A stretch of 21,360 nt of DNA. Source: an uncultured Brachyspira sp. (GTDB lineage Bacteria > Spirochaetota > Brachyspiria > Brachyspirales > Brachyspiraceae). This document shows, one piece after another, positions 1 to 8,239 of this stretch. The translations under genes were made by a program, and so were the position numbers. Location: positions 1-21,360 of the forward strand of contig NZ_CAJTQJ010000043.1 in the NCBI RefSeq assembly GCF_910578695.1, written 5' to 3'. Below the pieces are notes generated by a model. That model was not told the origin of the DNA, did not search any database, and saw only the letters and a program-made list of their open reading frames with translations. The first letter of the stretch is position 1; each line of letters starts with the position of its first letter.

Positions 1-31
1 AAGGAGCTTTTTTAGTTATCTAGGACAGCCC
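1..31 (-). mobile_element. Possible end of another IS, cut by the window edge
   Basis: Reading the minus strand from position 31 leftwards, the sequence begins GGGCTGTCCTAGATAACT. A GGGCTGTCC tip is reminiscent of terminal inverted repeats of several IS families. It sits exactly where the transposase reading frame loses its family sequence (after the codons for KNK). The simplest reading is an insertion into the transposase gene, with the body of the second element lying left of the window. This is inference: the other end and any target duplication are not visible. Confidence 0.35.
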
Positions 32-469
32 TTTATTTTTTTCTTTACCGCCTATATAAGTTTCATCTACTTCAAATATATTACTTTTATTGATACTTCC
101 TTTATCGTATGCTTCTCTTATTCTTTGAGCCATAAACCAAGCTGTTTTTTGAGTTACGCCTAATTGTTCAGCTAACTGTATTGATGATATACCTTTATGA
201 TTATTCCAAAGTAAAAATATTGCTAAAAACCATTTTTTAAGAGGTATTTTAGAATCTCCAAATATAGTACCTACTTTAATAGAAAATGGTTTCCTACATT
301 TGGCACATTTATAAGTTTTACCGTCTTTAAAAGTATATATTTTACTATAACCGCAATGAGGACAGAACTCGCCATTTTTAAATCTTATTTCTTTTAAATA
401 CTTCAAACAAGTTTCTTCATCTTTGAAATGCTCTAAAAAATCAATTATAGTATTAAAGTTTTTAGTCAT
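20..469 (-). pseudogene. IS1595-family transposase, 5' fragment
   Basis: The fragment encodes the N-terminal half of an IS1595/ISXO2-type DDE transposase. Visible are a zinc ribbon (CPHC near residue 36 and CAKC near residue 55), a helix-turn-helix around residues 95-115 (IQLAEQLGVTQKTAWFMAQR) and the first catalytic Asp in EVDETYIGG (about residue 135). The family is usually around 300 residues, but this frame stops about a dozen residues after the first Asp, so the other catalytic residues are missing. The reading frame extends to a GTG at 478, but that GTG lies inside the AGAGGTG ribosome-binding site. ATG at 469 with 8-nt spacing is the better start. A TTGACT box (510-515, minus) with TATCTT 16 nt away could be its promoter. 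The coding match seems to end at about position 32, where an IS-like tip begins. Confidence 0.85.
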
Positions 470-568
470 ATTTATCACCTCTTATATAAGATAAGCTATA
501 TATTGGGTAAGTCAAGTATTTTTATTTTTAAAGGGTAAATTTTGTATGTAATTACCAATAAAATTATA

Positions 569-596
569 TTTACAAATATATATATTATGATATAAT
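569..596 (+). promoter_or_regulatory. Promoter of the cdaA operon
   Basis: TTTACA (569-574) and TATAAT (591-596) are separated by 16 nt, a good sigma-70-type match. The expected transcription start falls at about 602-604, only 2-4 nt before the cdaA ATG, so the transcript would be essentially leaderless. Confidence 0.6.
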
Positions 597-605
597 ATAA
601 AAGTT

Positions 606-1388
606 ATGCTTTATTTTATAAATAATTTTATATCAACTACAAATTGGAAGTATTTCTTTTACGCCCTTGATATATTATTTGTTGCGGCATTATTTTATAT
701 AATTTATATTCTTATCTATAATACAAGGTCATACAGCATAGCGATAGGTTTTATAATATTATTTTTCATAACTTTAATAGCAAAAGTATTCGGTCTTTAT
801 ACATTATCATGGATATTTGATCAATTTTTCCAAGTGGGGCTTATAGCAATAGTTGTTCTTTTTCAGGCAGAGATAAAGCATGCTCTTAGAATATTGGGAG
901 GAAGGGCTTTTCTTAAGAATTCATTTAGGTATGATGAAGATCAGATACAAAAGATATTAAGTGCTACTTTTAATTTATCATATAAAGGTTATGGGGCATT
1001 AATTGTTTTTCAAAGAAATATATCCCTTCATTCTTTAGTTGATAGTGCTGTAAAACTTAATGCTGATATATCTATGGAGCTTATTGAATCTATATTTTTT
1101 AAGAATAACCCTATTCACGATGGTGCAGCTGTAATAATAGAAAATAGAATAGCAGCAGCCAGTGCATATTTACCTCTTACAGAAATAGAGCCTAAAATAA
1201 AAAATAGAAGACTTGGTACAAGACATAGAGCAGCACTTGGAGTGTCGGATCAGACAGATGCAGTTGTGATTGTAGTTTCAGAAGAGACGCAATGTGTATC
1301 TATCGTTCATAATGGGATATTGGAATATAATTTAACTAGAGAAGAGTTAGATAAAAGACTTGGGGAGCTTTTAGAGATAAAAAAATGA
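606..1388 (+). CDS. cdaA: Diadenylate cyclase CdaA
   Basis: This is a membrane-bound enzyme that condenses two ATP into cyclic di-AMP, a second messenger for potassium, osmotic and cell-wall control. The 260-residue length and architecture fit CdaA (DacA): three predicted membrane helices in roughly the first 90 residues, then the DAC catalytic domain with the DGA motif (residues 172-174, in NPIHDGAAVI) and the GTRHRA motif (204-209). The N-terminus aligns with typical CdaA starts, and no other in-frame Met occurs before residue 156, so ATG 606 is secure. No Shine-Dalgarno is visible, in keeping with the near-leaderless promoter. The gene overlaps cdaR by the ATGA at 1385-1388, indicating translational coupling. 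In many bacteria glmM follows cdaR; here it does not. Confidence 0.95.
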   Translation: MLYFINNFISTTNWKYFFYALDILFVAALFYIIYILIYNTRSYSIAIGFIILFFITLIAKVFGLYTLSWIFDQFFQVGLIAIVVLFQAEIKHALRILGGRAFLKNSFRYDEDQIQKILSATFNLSYKGYGALIVFQRNISLHSLVDSAVKLNADISMELIESIFFKNNPIHDGAAVIIENRIAAASAYLPLTEIEPKIKNRRLGTRHRAALGVSDQTDAVVIVVSEETQCVSIVHNGILEYNLTREELDKRLGELLEIKK

Positions 1389-2383
1389 GAGATAAAAAAA
1401 CATCTGATTTAAATAAATTTAATTTGAAAAAAAAGTTAAGCTTTATAACTAATAAATTTTGGGTAAAATTATTATGCCTTTTGATGTCTTTTCTATTATT
1501 TTTATTTGTAAGATATCAAAAAGAATATACAAAAGATTATATTACAAAAGTCGAAATTAGAAATATACCTCCTAGATTATTAATAGTAAATCGTATTCCT
1601 GAAAATATTACCATTACTTTAAAAGGCTTCAAAGATAATGTATATGAACTTCCTACAGAGTTTAGCACCTATATAGATCTTACAAATGCATCAATAGGAA
1701 GTAATATGTATGATGTATATTTTGTAGGCGATATAGATTATTCCAAAATGAATATTGCAGTAAACCCGAATAAAATACCTATTATTTTAGATGAGATTGC
1801 ATACAAAACTGTTCCTATAACTGTACCTACTATTGGAGAGGCTTATTCAGGTTTGGCTGTTGATAATATATTAGTAAGTCCTTCTAATACTATAATATCA
1901 GGTCCTAAAACTCTCATATCATCAATAGATGAAGTAAAAACATACAATGTAGATTTAACTGATAAGTATTCAGATTATTCTGCAATATCAAGAATAAATT
2001 TACCTTATAATATAAAATCTGATGTATCTATGGTTAATATAGATGTAATTTTTAATAAAGATGTAGAAAAAATAGAGTTTAATAATATTGCAGTTAATAT
2101 AGATAATTTAAATAGTAAATTTAATGTTAATTCTGATAATGCTTTTGTTATTGACAGATTGGTTTTAGAGGCTAATAAAACTATACTTACTAATATATAT
2201 ATTGATGATATTATATTATATATTGATTTAAAATATATGACAAATACTGGAATATATTCAAATGTATCTGTTGAGGCTAATATACCTATTCATACAAAAC
2301 TTTTAGAAATAGAACCTTCATTTTTTGATGTTGAAATAACAAAAAGAGATACATCTGCTGTTAATAATATGCAGACTAATTAA
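1385..2383 (+). CDS. cdaR: YbbR-domain protein CdaR, regulator of CdaA
   Basis: The 332-residue protein has one N-terminal membrane helix (about residues 24-42, WVKLLCLLMSFLLFLFV). An extracytoplasmic region of YbbR-type repeats follows, with recognisable segments such as NIPENITITLKGF-like and VSPSNTIISGPKTLISSI. In the known CdaA-CdaR pairs, CdaR binds and modulates the cyclase through its membrane and extracytoplasmic parts. The start overlaps the cdaA stop (ATGA), and a GAG about 8 nt upstream may serve as ribosome-binding site. Sequence identity within YbbR repeats is low, so the call leans on both domain pattern and gene order. Only 2 nt separate its stop from the next start. Confidence 0.88.
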   Translation: MRDKKTSDLNKFNLKKKLSFITNKFWVKLLCLLMSFLLFLFVRYQKEYTKDYITKVEIRNIPPRLLIVNRIPENITITLKGFKDNVYELPTEFSTYIDLTNASIGSNMYDVYFVGDIDYSKMNIAVNPNKIPIILDEIAYKTVPITVPTIGEAYSGLAVDNILVSPSNTIISGPKTLISSIDEVKTYNVDLTDKYSDYSAISRINLPYNIKSDVSMVNIDVIFNKDVEKIEFNNIAVNIDNLNSKFNVNSDNAFVIDRLVLEANKTILTNIYIDDIILYIDLKYMTNTGIYSNVSVEANIPIHTKLLEIEPSFFDVEITKRDTSAVNNMQTN

Positions 2384-2385
2384 AA

Positions 2386-2748
2386 ATGTACAAATTAAAA
2401 TACGGCGATATAATAATATTTTTATTTATAATAATTTTTTCTATTTTTTATGCTGGAAATTTAATACAAAATAAAAGCAGTAAAATAATTATAGATTCTT
2501 ATAATAAATCTTTCAGATATGATTTGAATACAGACAGAAATATTATAATTAACGGCTTGTTGGGAGAATCAAAAATAATTATAAGTAATGGGCATATTAT
2601 GTTTAATTCATCGCCTTGCCGAGATAAATTATGCATTAAAGCAGGAATACTTAAAAATGCACCTATAATATGCATGCCTAATGGAATATCTATAAGGTTT
2701 GAAAAAAATATAGAAAATGATATTGAAATAGACTCTATAGTTCAGTAG
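2386..2748 (+). CDS. NusG domain II-containing membrane-anchored protein
   Basis: The 120-residue protein has one N-terminal membrane helix (about residues 8-26). A small NusG-domain-II-like beta domain follows, carrying the family signature SSPCRDKLC (75-83) and a third Cys in ICMPNGISI (Cys96). It is unrelated in function to transcription factor NusG; the name reflects a fold match. Genes of this type are typically followed by a Gx-transporter/HepI protein, exactly as here. The comparable pair in Gram-positive bacteria has been linked to membrane redox and flavin-based extracellular electron transfer (EetA/EetB). The gene begins 2 nt after cdaR, so translation is presumably coupled. The biochemical role is unknown; the conserved Cys triad suggests a metal or redox role, which is inference. 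Confidence 0.8.
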   Translation: MYKLKYGDIIIFLFIIIFSIFYAGNLIQNKSSKIIIDSYNKSFRYDLNTDRNIIINGLLGESKIIISNGHIMFNSSPCRDKLCIKAGILKNAPIICMPNGISIRFEKNIENDIEIDSIVQ

Positions 2749-2757
2749 GAGTTATTT

Positions 2758-3273
2758 ATGGTATTTTTAGAAAATATAAAATCGCATTCAGGAAAAAGAA
2801 GAATATATGATATAATATTTTTTGCTTTTATATCATCATTTATTGCAGCAGTAGAAAATATGTTTCCAAAGCCTATACCATATTTCAGAATAGGTTTTTC
2901 TTTTGTCATTATACTGATGGTTATAGATATATTTAGTTTTAGGGAATTATTATTACTTATATTAATAAAAAATGTATCAGTTGCTTTAGTTTTTGCCTAT
3001 ATACTAACTCCTCCTTTTTATTTAGGATTATGCGGAGGCATAACATCTGTTATAGCTATGAAATTTATAAACTGTTTCAAAAATACTTTTTCTATTTTAG
3101 GAGTAAGTTTAATAGGGGCATTAACAAGCAATTTATCTCAGGCATTTTTGTCTAAATATTTATTTAAACTTCCTGATATTAGATTTTTAATTGTGCCTGT
3201 ATTTATACTATCTCTTATCACTGGAAGCATTGTAGGTATTATTGCAATGATACTATTTTCAGATAAAAAATAA
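2758..3273 (+). CDS. Gx transporter family / heptaprenyl diphosphate synthase component I-like membrane protein
   Basis: The 171-residue integral membrane protein has five or six hydrophobic segments. The N-terminal block ENMFPKPIPYFRIGFSFVI matches the pattern of the Gx-transporter (Hpre_diP_synt_I) family. The family was once annotated as a subunit of heptaprenyl diphosphate synthase, but it resembles ECF-type substrate-binding membrane components. It commonly sits beside a NusG-domain-II protein, as here. A GGAG lies 6 nt before the ATG, and the gap to the upstream gene is 9 nt, so it is the last gene of the cdaA operon. No strong intrinsic terminator is visible before convergent deoB. The substrate is unknown. 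Confidence 0.78.
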   Translation: MVFLENIKSHSGKRRIYDIIFFAFISSFIAAVENMFPKPIPYFRIGFSFVIILMVIDIFSFRELLLLILIKNVSVALVFAYILTPPFYLGLCGGITSVIAMKFINCFKNTFSILGVSLIGALTSNLSQAFLSKYLFKLPDIRFLIVPVFILSLITGSIVGIIAMILFSDKK

Positions 3274-3333
3274 TATATTCTGACATTAAAATCACAACTA
3301 TTTTTGATATTTATTTTTAATTATATAAAACTT

Positions 3334-4503
3334 CTATATAAAAGATCCCTGAAGTTTAGTATAGCCAAGCAAATGTTTTTCTATAGCAGCCGCTATTGAA
3401 ACAAATGAATCCATTATACCAATATTTACATTTTTTCTTAGATTTTTACCATAAGCAAGTATCGGTATATATTCTCTTGTATGATCGCTTCCCTTATATG
3501 TAGGGTCGCATCCATGATCTGCCGTTATAATAAATAAATCGTCATCATTTAGATTTTCAAGCATTTCAGGAATATATTTATCAAATTCTTCTAAAGCATT
3601 TTTATATCCCTTATAATCTCTTCTATGTCCGTAAAGCATATCAAAATCAACTAAATTTGTAAATATTAATCCTTCTTCAGTTTCTTTTATAGCTTTAATT
3701 GTTTTCTCTATGCCATCAAGATTATTTTTATTCGTCTGTCTATTATCTGTAATTCCTACGCCTGCAAATATATCGCTCGTTTTACCAATTCCAATTACAG
3801 GAAGATTATTATTTTTAATCCTGTCAAGCATAGTTTCTCCGTTTGGAGGAACAGAATAATCATGTCTTCTTTCAGTTCTTTTATAATTGCCTTTGCTTCC
3901 TATATACGGACGGGCTATTACTCTTGCGGCAGGAGAATATTCATTACATATTTCGAGGGATTTTTTGCATATTTTATATAGCTCATCTATGGGTATTATA
4001 TCTTCATGTGCTGCTATCTGAAGTACAGAATCGGCAGAAGTATATACTATTAAAGAGCCGTTTTTAAACTGTTCATCAGCATAATCATCTATAACTTCTG
4101 TGCCTGAATAAGGTTTATTACATACCGCTTTTCTTCCTGAAAACTCTTCTATTTTTTTTATAGTTATTTCAGGAAAACCATTAGGATAGGTATTGAAAGC
4201 TTTTTCAGATATAAGTCCTGCTATTTCCCAATGTCCTGTAGTGGTATCCTTTGCTTTAGAAGTTTCCATAGCCTTTCCATAATAGCCAATAGCATTATTA
4301 TTTTTAGCTACGCCTTCTATATCTGCTATATTTCCAATACCCATTCTTTCCATATTGGGTATATTTATTCCGCCGTTAGCTTTTGCCAAATTAGAAAGAG
4401 TATTCGCTCCTTCATCTCCGAAGTATTCAGCATCAGGCAATGCTCCTACGCCGCAGCTGTCAGCTACTATTAAAACTGCTTTCTTTTTTATACTATTATT
4501 CAT
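3334..4503 (-). CDS. deoB: Phosphopentomutase
   Basis: The enzyme interconverts (deoxy)ribose-1-phosphate and (deoxy)ribose-5-phosphate, linking nucleoside salvage to the pentose phosphate pathway in the cytoplasm. The 389-residue length is typical. The alkaline-phosphatase-type metal sites are visible: VADSCGVGALPDA with Asp15 near the N-terminus, DTTTGHWE (86-93) with the phospho-accepting Thr, DFDMLYGHRRD, and the C-terminal ADHGCDPTYKGSDHTRE. The start is supported by AGGA (4512-4515, minus) with 8-nt spacing. The gene stands alone: convergent with the cdaA operon on one side and separated from nagB by a terminator on the other. No nucleoside phosphorylase or deoxyribose-phosphate aldolase gene lies in the window. 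Confidence 0.96.
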   Translation of the reverse strand: MNNSIKKKAVLIVADSCGVGALPDAEYFGDEGANTLSNLAKANGGINIPNMERMGIGNIADIEGVAKNNNAIGYYGKAMETSKAKDTTTGHWEIAGLISEKAFNTYPNGFPEITIKKIEEFSGRKAVCNKPYSGTEVIDDYADEQFKNGSLIVYTSADSVLQIAAHEDIIPIDELYKICKKSLEICNEYSPAARVIARPYIGSKGNYKRTERRHDYSVPPNGETMLDRIKNNNLPVIGIGKTSDIFAGVGITDNRQTNKNNLDGIEKTIKAIKETEEGLIFTNLVDFDMLYGHRRDYKGYKNALEEFDKYIPEMLENLNDDDLFIITADHGCDPTYKGSDHTREYIPILAYGKNLRKNVNIGIMDSFVSIAAAIEKHLLGYTKLQGSFI

Positions 4504-4568
4504 TTTTATTTATCCTAATTTTTATATGCATATATAGTTAAAACCATTTTTTATGAAAATAATAAAAT

Positions 4569-4597
4569 ATTATATAATAAAAACTTTGTATTATTAA
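4569..4597 (-). promoter_or_regulatory. Possible deoB promoter
   Basis: On the minus strand TTAATA (4592-4597) and a consensus TATAAT (4569-4574) are 17 nt apart. The -35 match is modest, and the sequence is AT-rich enough for chance matches. Confidence 0.35.
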
Positions 4598-4690
4598 AGT
4601 ATTAAATATATATAATAGAATGCTATATATAAAGTAAAAAAGTAAATTTAATAGGGTAATATAGCAGAATAAGTTTTTAAACAAATAAAA

Positions 4691-4720
4691 AAAGGGACAG
4701 TACTAAAAAACTATCCCTTT
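4691..4720 (-). terminator. Rho-independent terminator after nagB
   Basis: AAAGGGA (4691-4697) pairs with TCCCTTT (4714-4720). Read on the minus strand, the hairpin is followed at once by a T-rich run (4684-4690 and beyond). It lies about 20 nt past the nagB stop. The plus side lacks a T tract, so it serves the minus strand. Confidence 0.85.
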
Positions 4721-4743
4721 ACTAAATAATTAAAATGATATTA

Positions 4744-5505
4744 TTATTTTTTGCTTCCTTTTTTGTTTTTAATTTCTGGTATAGAATCGGCTAATTCCTG
4801 ATCTATAATAACAACAACATCATTATGAAGTTTAAGGAAAGTAACAGGACATTTTGATGTAATTTTATCATTTGTAAGAAGTTCTTTCATAGCAGAAGCC
4901 TTTCCTTTTCCTATAGCGGCTATAACTATTTTTTTAGCCTTTAATATTCCGCCCATACCCATACTGAATGCTTCTTTAGGCACATCTTTTTCTGATGCAA
5001 AGTATCTTGAATTAGCTTTGATAGTTTTTTCATCAAGTTTAATGCATAATGCATTCGCATGCAGAAAATCATCAGGCTCATTGAAAGCTATATGTCCATT
5101 AGGTCCTACTCCTAATAACTGTATATCTCTAGGAAGTTTTTCTATTTTATCATTAAACTCTTTTAATATTTTTTCTTTTTCGCCTATGCCTTTAGGTACG
5201 AAAGTATTTTTTTTCTCGATATTTATATGATCAAATAAATTTTTATTCATAAAATATCTGTAGCTCTGCTCATTTTTGGCATCTAATCCTTTATATTCAT
5301 CTAAGTTAACTGACTTAACATTCTTAAAATCTATTTCTTTTTTTTCATAAGCCTTTATTAAATGAGGATATACAGCTTCAGCAGTACCTCCTGTAGCAAG
5401 CCCTAAAACGGCATCTTTTTTTACTTTTAATAAATTAATAATTTCAGCTGCTGCTTTTTTTCCAACTGCATTAGCATCTTTGGCAATGATTAATTTTAAT
5501 CCCAT
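4744..5505 (-). CDS. nagB: Glucosamine-6-phosphate deaminase
   Basis: The enzyme converts glucosamine-6-phosphate to fructose-6-phosphate and ammonia, the committing step of amino-sugar catabolism. Visible motifs are the phosphate-binding LATGGTAEAVY, the NLDEY loop, the active-site block GVGPNGHIAFNEP and the C-terminal lid residues. The E. coli enzyme has Asp where this one has Asn before GHIAFNEP. Asn is common in Gram-positive NagB, so activity is expected. An ATG at 5511 leaves only 3 nt after AAGGAG. The ATG at 5505 (protein begins MGLKLIIAKDA, 253 residues) has 9-nt spacing and is preferred. The C-terminus is a short Lys-rich tail (NKKGSKK). It lies 3' of mtlD but has its own near-consensus promoter, so it can be expressed independently. 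No nagA is present in the window. Confidence 0.93.
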   Translation of the reverse strand: MGLKLIIAKDANAVGKKAAAEIINLLKVKKDAVLGLATGGTAEAVYPHLIKAYEKKEIDFKNVKSVNLDEYKGLDAKNEQSYRYFMNKNLFDHINIEKKNTFVPKGIGEKEKILKEFNDKIEKLPRDIQLLGVGPNGHIAFNEPDDFLHANALCIKLDEKTIKANSRYFASEKDVPKEAFSMGMGGILKAKKIVIAAIGKGKASAMKELLTNDKITSKCPVTFLKLHNDVVVIIDQELADSIPEIKNKKGSKK

Positions 5506-5559
5506 AATCATACACTCCTTTCTTATTTTATATGTTTTTAATAATTTTCTTATTCTGCA

Positions 5560-5588
5560 ATTATAACATATATATTATTTATTATCAA
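5560..5588 (-). promoter_or_regulatory. nagB promoter
   Basis: On the minus strand TTGATA (5583-5588) and TATAAT (5560-5565) are separated by exactly 17 nt. The predicted leader is about 45 nt and ends in the AAGGAG ribosome-binding site. Confidence 0.65.
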
Positions 5589-5600
5589 ATATAATAATTT

Positions 5601-6746
5601 TTATTTATTTTTTAATGCATTATATATTTCATCAGATAATGCTTTTTCATTTTTTAATCCTGTTACTTTTATAATCACATCATATAAACTTTCGCTCTCA
5701 AGCATTTTTTTAAGCTCTTTACTTTCATTATCATCTTCGCTGTAAAATTGAAAAGCGGCGGCTGCTCCTTTAACTAAATTATCATGTTTTAAATTATATT
5801 CTAAAGTTCCTAATATAGGTTTTATAATCCTGTCATTGTATGATAATTTACGCATAGGTTCTCTTCCTACTCTCAAAACTGAATCTTCTAAATAAGGATT
5901 GAAAAATCTGCTTAATATTTTCTGTATATAAGCTTCATGCTCATTTTCTTTAAATCCGTGCCTTTTTACCAAAACAGCACCGCTTTCTCTCATAGCACCC
6001 AATACTATATCTTTAATGCCTTCATCATTTACAGCTTCATATATAGTTTTTTTATTATTTATAAATCCTAAATATGCTGTTATGGCATGTCCTGTATTTA
6101 AAGTAAATAATTTTCTTTCAACATAAGCATCTAGGTTTTCTTTTAAATATAAACCTTCAACTTGAGGCAAATCTCCTACAAAAACATTTTTATCAATTAT
6201 AAGCTCAGCAAAATTTTCGCATGTAACTGTAAGGGGATCTGAATTTTTTATATTAGGAACTATGCAGTCAACTGCAACATTAGGAAAAGCTGTTTTATTT
6301 TCCATCCATTTTTTTATATTATCATCTGCAAGTTCATAAACACTATCTTTTAATTTTGAAGAAGCATTTGTAGTATTTTCGCAGGCAATAACATTCAATA
6401 CTTTTTCATTTTTGGCATCATATCTTCTTTTTACAGCTTTAAAAATAAATGGTGCTATTTTAGGAAGTATATTAACCCCTACAGCAGTTGTTATAATTTC
6501 TATATCATCAAATAATTTTAATAAACTTTCTTCATCTTCAGGTACTTTATCAACTTTATCTATTTTTATAGTTTTATCAACATCTTTCCCAACCATTCTT
6601 ATATTATAAGATTTTTTATCTGATATCATAGATAGAAGTTCAGTATTTATATCAGAAAAATATACTTCATATAAAGCCTCGTGAAATAATCTTCCAACAC
6701 AAGCCCTTCCTATATTTCCTGCACCAATTTGAATCATCTTTTTCAT
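5601..6746 (-). CDS. mtlD: Mannitol-1-phosphate 5-dehydrogenase
   Basis: The enzyme oxidises mannitol-1-phosphate, delivered by the mannitol PTS, to fructose-6-phosphate with NAD. The N-terminal Rossmann motif IQIGAGNIGR (residues 5-14) and the polyol-dehydrogenase blocks ACENTTNASSKLK, LNTGHAITAYLGF and VLRVGREPMRKLSYNDRII identify the long-chain mannitol dehydrogenase family. Its 381 residues match the usual MtlD length. AAGGAG with 8-nt spacing fixes the start at 6746, and this ribosome-binding site overlaps the end of mtlA. Only 12 nt separate the two genes, so mtlA-mtlD form an operon. Confidence 0.95.
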   Translation of the reverse strand: MKKMIQIGAGNIGRACVGRLFHEALYEVYFSDINTELLSMISDKKSYNIRMVGKDVDKTIKIDKVDKVPEDEESLLKLFDDIEIITTAVGVNILPKIAPFIFKAVKRRYDAKNEKVLNVIACENTTNASSKLKDSVYELADDNIKKWMENKTAFPNVAVDCIVPNIKNSDPLTVTCENFAELIIDKNVFVGDLPQVEGLYLKENLDAYVERKLFTLNTGHAITAYLGFINNKKTIYEAVNDEGIKDIVLGAMRESGAVLVKRHGFKENEHEAYIQKILSRFFNPYLEDSVLRVGREPMRKLSYNDRIIKPILGTLEYNLKHDNLVKGAAAAFQFYSEDDNESKELKKMLESESLYDVIIKVTGLKNEKALSDEIYNALKNK

Positions 6747-6758
6747 TATGCTAACTCC

Positions 6759-8198
6759 TTATTTTTGATTTTCTTTTATTTTATCCACTATTTCATTATA
6801 GAAATTTTTATCCATAAAATTATTAATGCTTAAATGTATTTTATTCGGCATTTTTTCTTTAGCTAAATTAGTCAATGATTTTTGCGTTATTATTATATCG
6901 GCACTGTCATCTAAATTAGAGATAGCAGAGTTTAATATAGCAACATTTTCCAAACCTCTTTCTTTAGCTATTCTTTTAAGTACAGCAGCTCCCATAGCAC
7001 TTGAACCCATTCCTGCATCGCATGCTACAACTATCTTTTTTATTTCTAGTTTTTTTACTGCATCTTCAAAACTAATTTCTGTTATTTTTATATCATTATC
7101 TTCTTTACTTTCTTTATCTTCTTTTTCTGTATCATCAGTATTTGTGATTTTATTAGCTTTGCTTTTTTCTATTGCATTTTCTAAATCTTCTTCAGGCGAT
7201 TTTTTTACGAATATTGAAGCAATTAAAAATGTTACAGCAGCTGCAATTACTATGCTTAATATTGTAGCTAAAAAACCTCCTTTAGGTGTTACTGCTAATA
7301 TTGCTATTATAGAGCCGGGTGCAGGTACGGCTATAAGTCCGCCGTTAAGTATTAATGTAGTTAAAACTCCGCTCATACCGCCTGCAATTAATGCTAAAAT
7401 TAATATAGGATTCATCAATATATAAGGGAAATATATTTCATGTATTCCTCCGAAAAAGTGTATAATAGCAGCTCCCGGTGCTGTTGCTTTGGAACGCCCT
7501 TTGCCGAATAAAGTATATGCTAATAATACTCCTAAACCAGGTCCGGGATTAGTTTCTATTGTGAAGAATATTGATTTTCCTGTTTCGGCTACCTGCTGTA
7601 TTCCTATAGGAGAGAAAACTCCGTGATTTATAGCATTATTTAAGAAAAATACTTTGGCAGGTTCTACTAATATTGAAACCAAAGGCAGTAATTTTAAATC
7701 TACCAATACTTTTACTCCAGATGATAAAGCATTGCTTATAGCTTCTACAATAGGTCCTATAATAAATAAAGATATAATAGCTAATATCATACCTAATATT
7801 CCAGCTGAAAAATTATTAACAAGCATTTCAAAACCAGTAGGTATTTTAGATACTATTAATCCGTCTAATTTTTTTATTAAAAATGCTCCTAAAGGTCCTG
7901 TAATCATTGCTCCCAAAAACATAGGTATATTTGAACCTACAATAACTCCTGCAGCCATTATAGCTCCTACAACTCCCCCTCTATGTCCGTAAACCATATT
8001 TCCGCCTGAATATGCTATCAGTATAGGAAGCAGATATGTAAGAATTGGAGAAACTAAGCCATTTAACTTTTCATTTGGAAACCAGCCTGTAGGTATAAAG
8101 AAAGCAGTTATTAATCCCCAAGCTATAAAAGCTGCAATATTAGGTTGTACCATATTGCTTAAATATCTTCCAAATTTCTGTATTTTGTCTAATTTCAT
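6759..8198 (-). CDS. mtlA: PTS mannitol transporter, fused IICB components
   Basis: The protein imports and phosphorylates mannitol. Its 479 residues divide into an N-terminal IIC membrane domain (about residues 1-333, with NMVYGHRGG and the substrate-site motif GIHEIYFPY at 251-259), a charged Lys/Glu/Asp-rich linker (about 333-385) and a C-terminal IIB domain with the phosphocysteine loop ACDAGMGSSAMG (Cys393). E. coli MtlA carries IIA fused at the C-terminus. Here IIA is a separate gene (mtlF at 9024 on the opposite strand), the Gram-positive arrangement. AAGGAG lies 8 nt before the ATG. A good promoter lies upstream. No MtlR-type regulator gene is present in the window. Confidence 0.95.
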   Translation of the reverse strand: MKLDKIQKFGRYLSNMVQPNIAAFIAWGLITAFFIPTGWFPNEKLNGLVSPILTYLLPILIAYSGGNMVYGHRGGVVGAIMAAGVIVGSNIPMFLGAMITGPLGAFLIKKLDGLIVSKIPTGFEMLVNNFSAGILGMILAIISLFIIGPIVEAISNALSSGVKVLVDLKLLPLVSILVEPAKVFFLNNAINHGVFSPIGIQQVAETGKSIFFTIETNPGPGLGVLLAYTLFGKGRSKATAPGAAIIHFFGGIHEIYFPYILMNPILILALIAGGMSGVLTTLILNGGLIAVPAPGSIIAILAVTPKGGFLATILSIVIAAAVTFLIASIFVKKSPEEDLENAIEKSKANKITNTDDTEKEDKESKEDNDIKITEISFEDAVKKLEIKKIVVACDAGMGSSAMGAAVLKRIAKERGLENVAILNSAISNLDDSADIIITQKSLTNLAKEKMPNKIHLSINNFMDKNFYNEIVDKIKENQK

Positions 8199-8210
8199 AA
8201 TAAAATCTCC

Positions 8211-8239
8211 TTGAAATTTAAGTATTATTATTATATCAT
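8211..8239 (+). promoter_or_regulatory. Possible divergent promoter for the HAD gene and mtlF
   Basis: TTGAAA (8211-8216) and TATCAT (8234-8239) are 17 nt apart on the plus strand, which would give a leader of roughly 60 nt. It overlaps the mtlA promoter and ribosome-binding site. The match is modest for such AT-rich DNA. Confidence 0.35.

Noticed and set aside
3321..3341. TTATATA/TATATAA hairpin at the deoB stop as a terminator
   Set aside because: The stem is only A/T, overlaps the coding end, and is the kind of pairing expected by chance in this DNA.
4231..4537. Two plus-strand open frames opposite the 5' part of deoB
   Set aside because: They overlap a well-conserved phosphopentomutase N-terminus and have no supporting start signals.
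4744..5505. Asn in place of the E. coli catalytic-loop Asp in NagB (GVGPNGHIAFNEP)
   Set aside because: Asn at this position is common in functional Gram-positive-type NagB, so it is not evidence of an inactive enzyme.
6826..7425. 199-codon open frame on the plus strand opposite mtlA
   Set aside because: It lies wholly antisense to a certain PTS gene, has Ser/Ile/Ala-rich composition mirroring membrane codons, and lacks a ribosome-binding site or family match.
7654..7992. 112-codon plus-strand open frame opposite mtlA
   Set aside because: This is an antisense shadow of the IIC domain with Pro/Ile/Asn-rich translation and no start signals.
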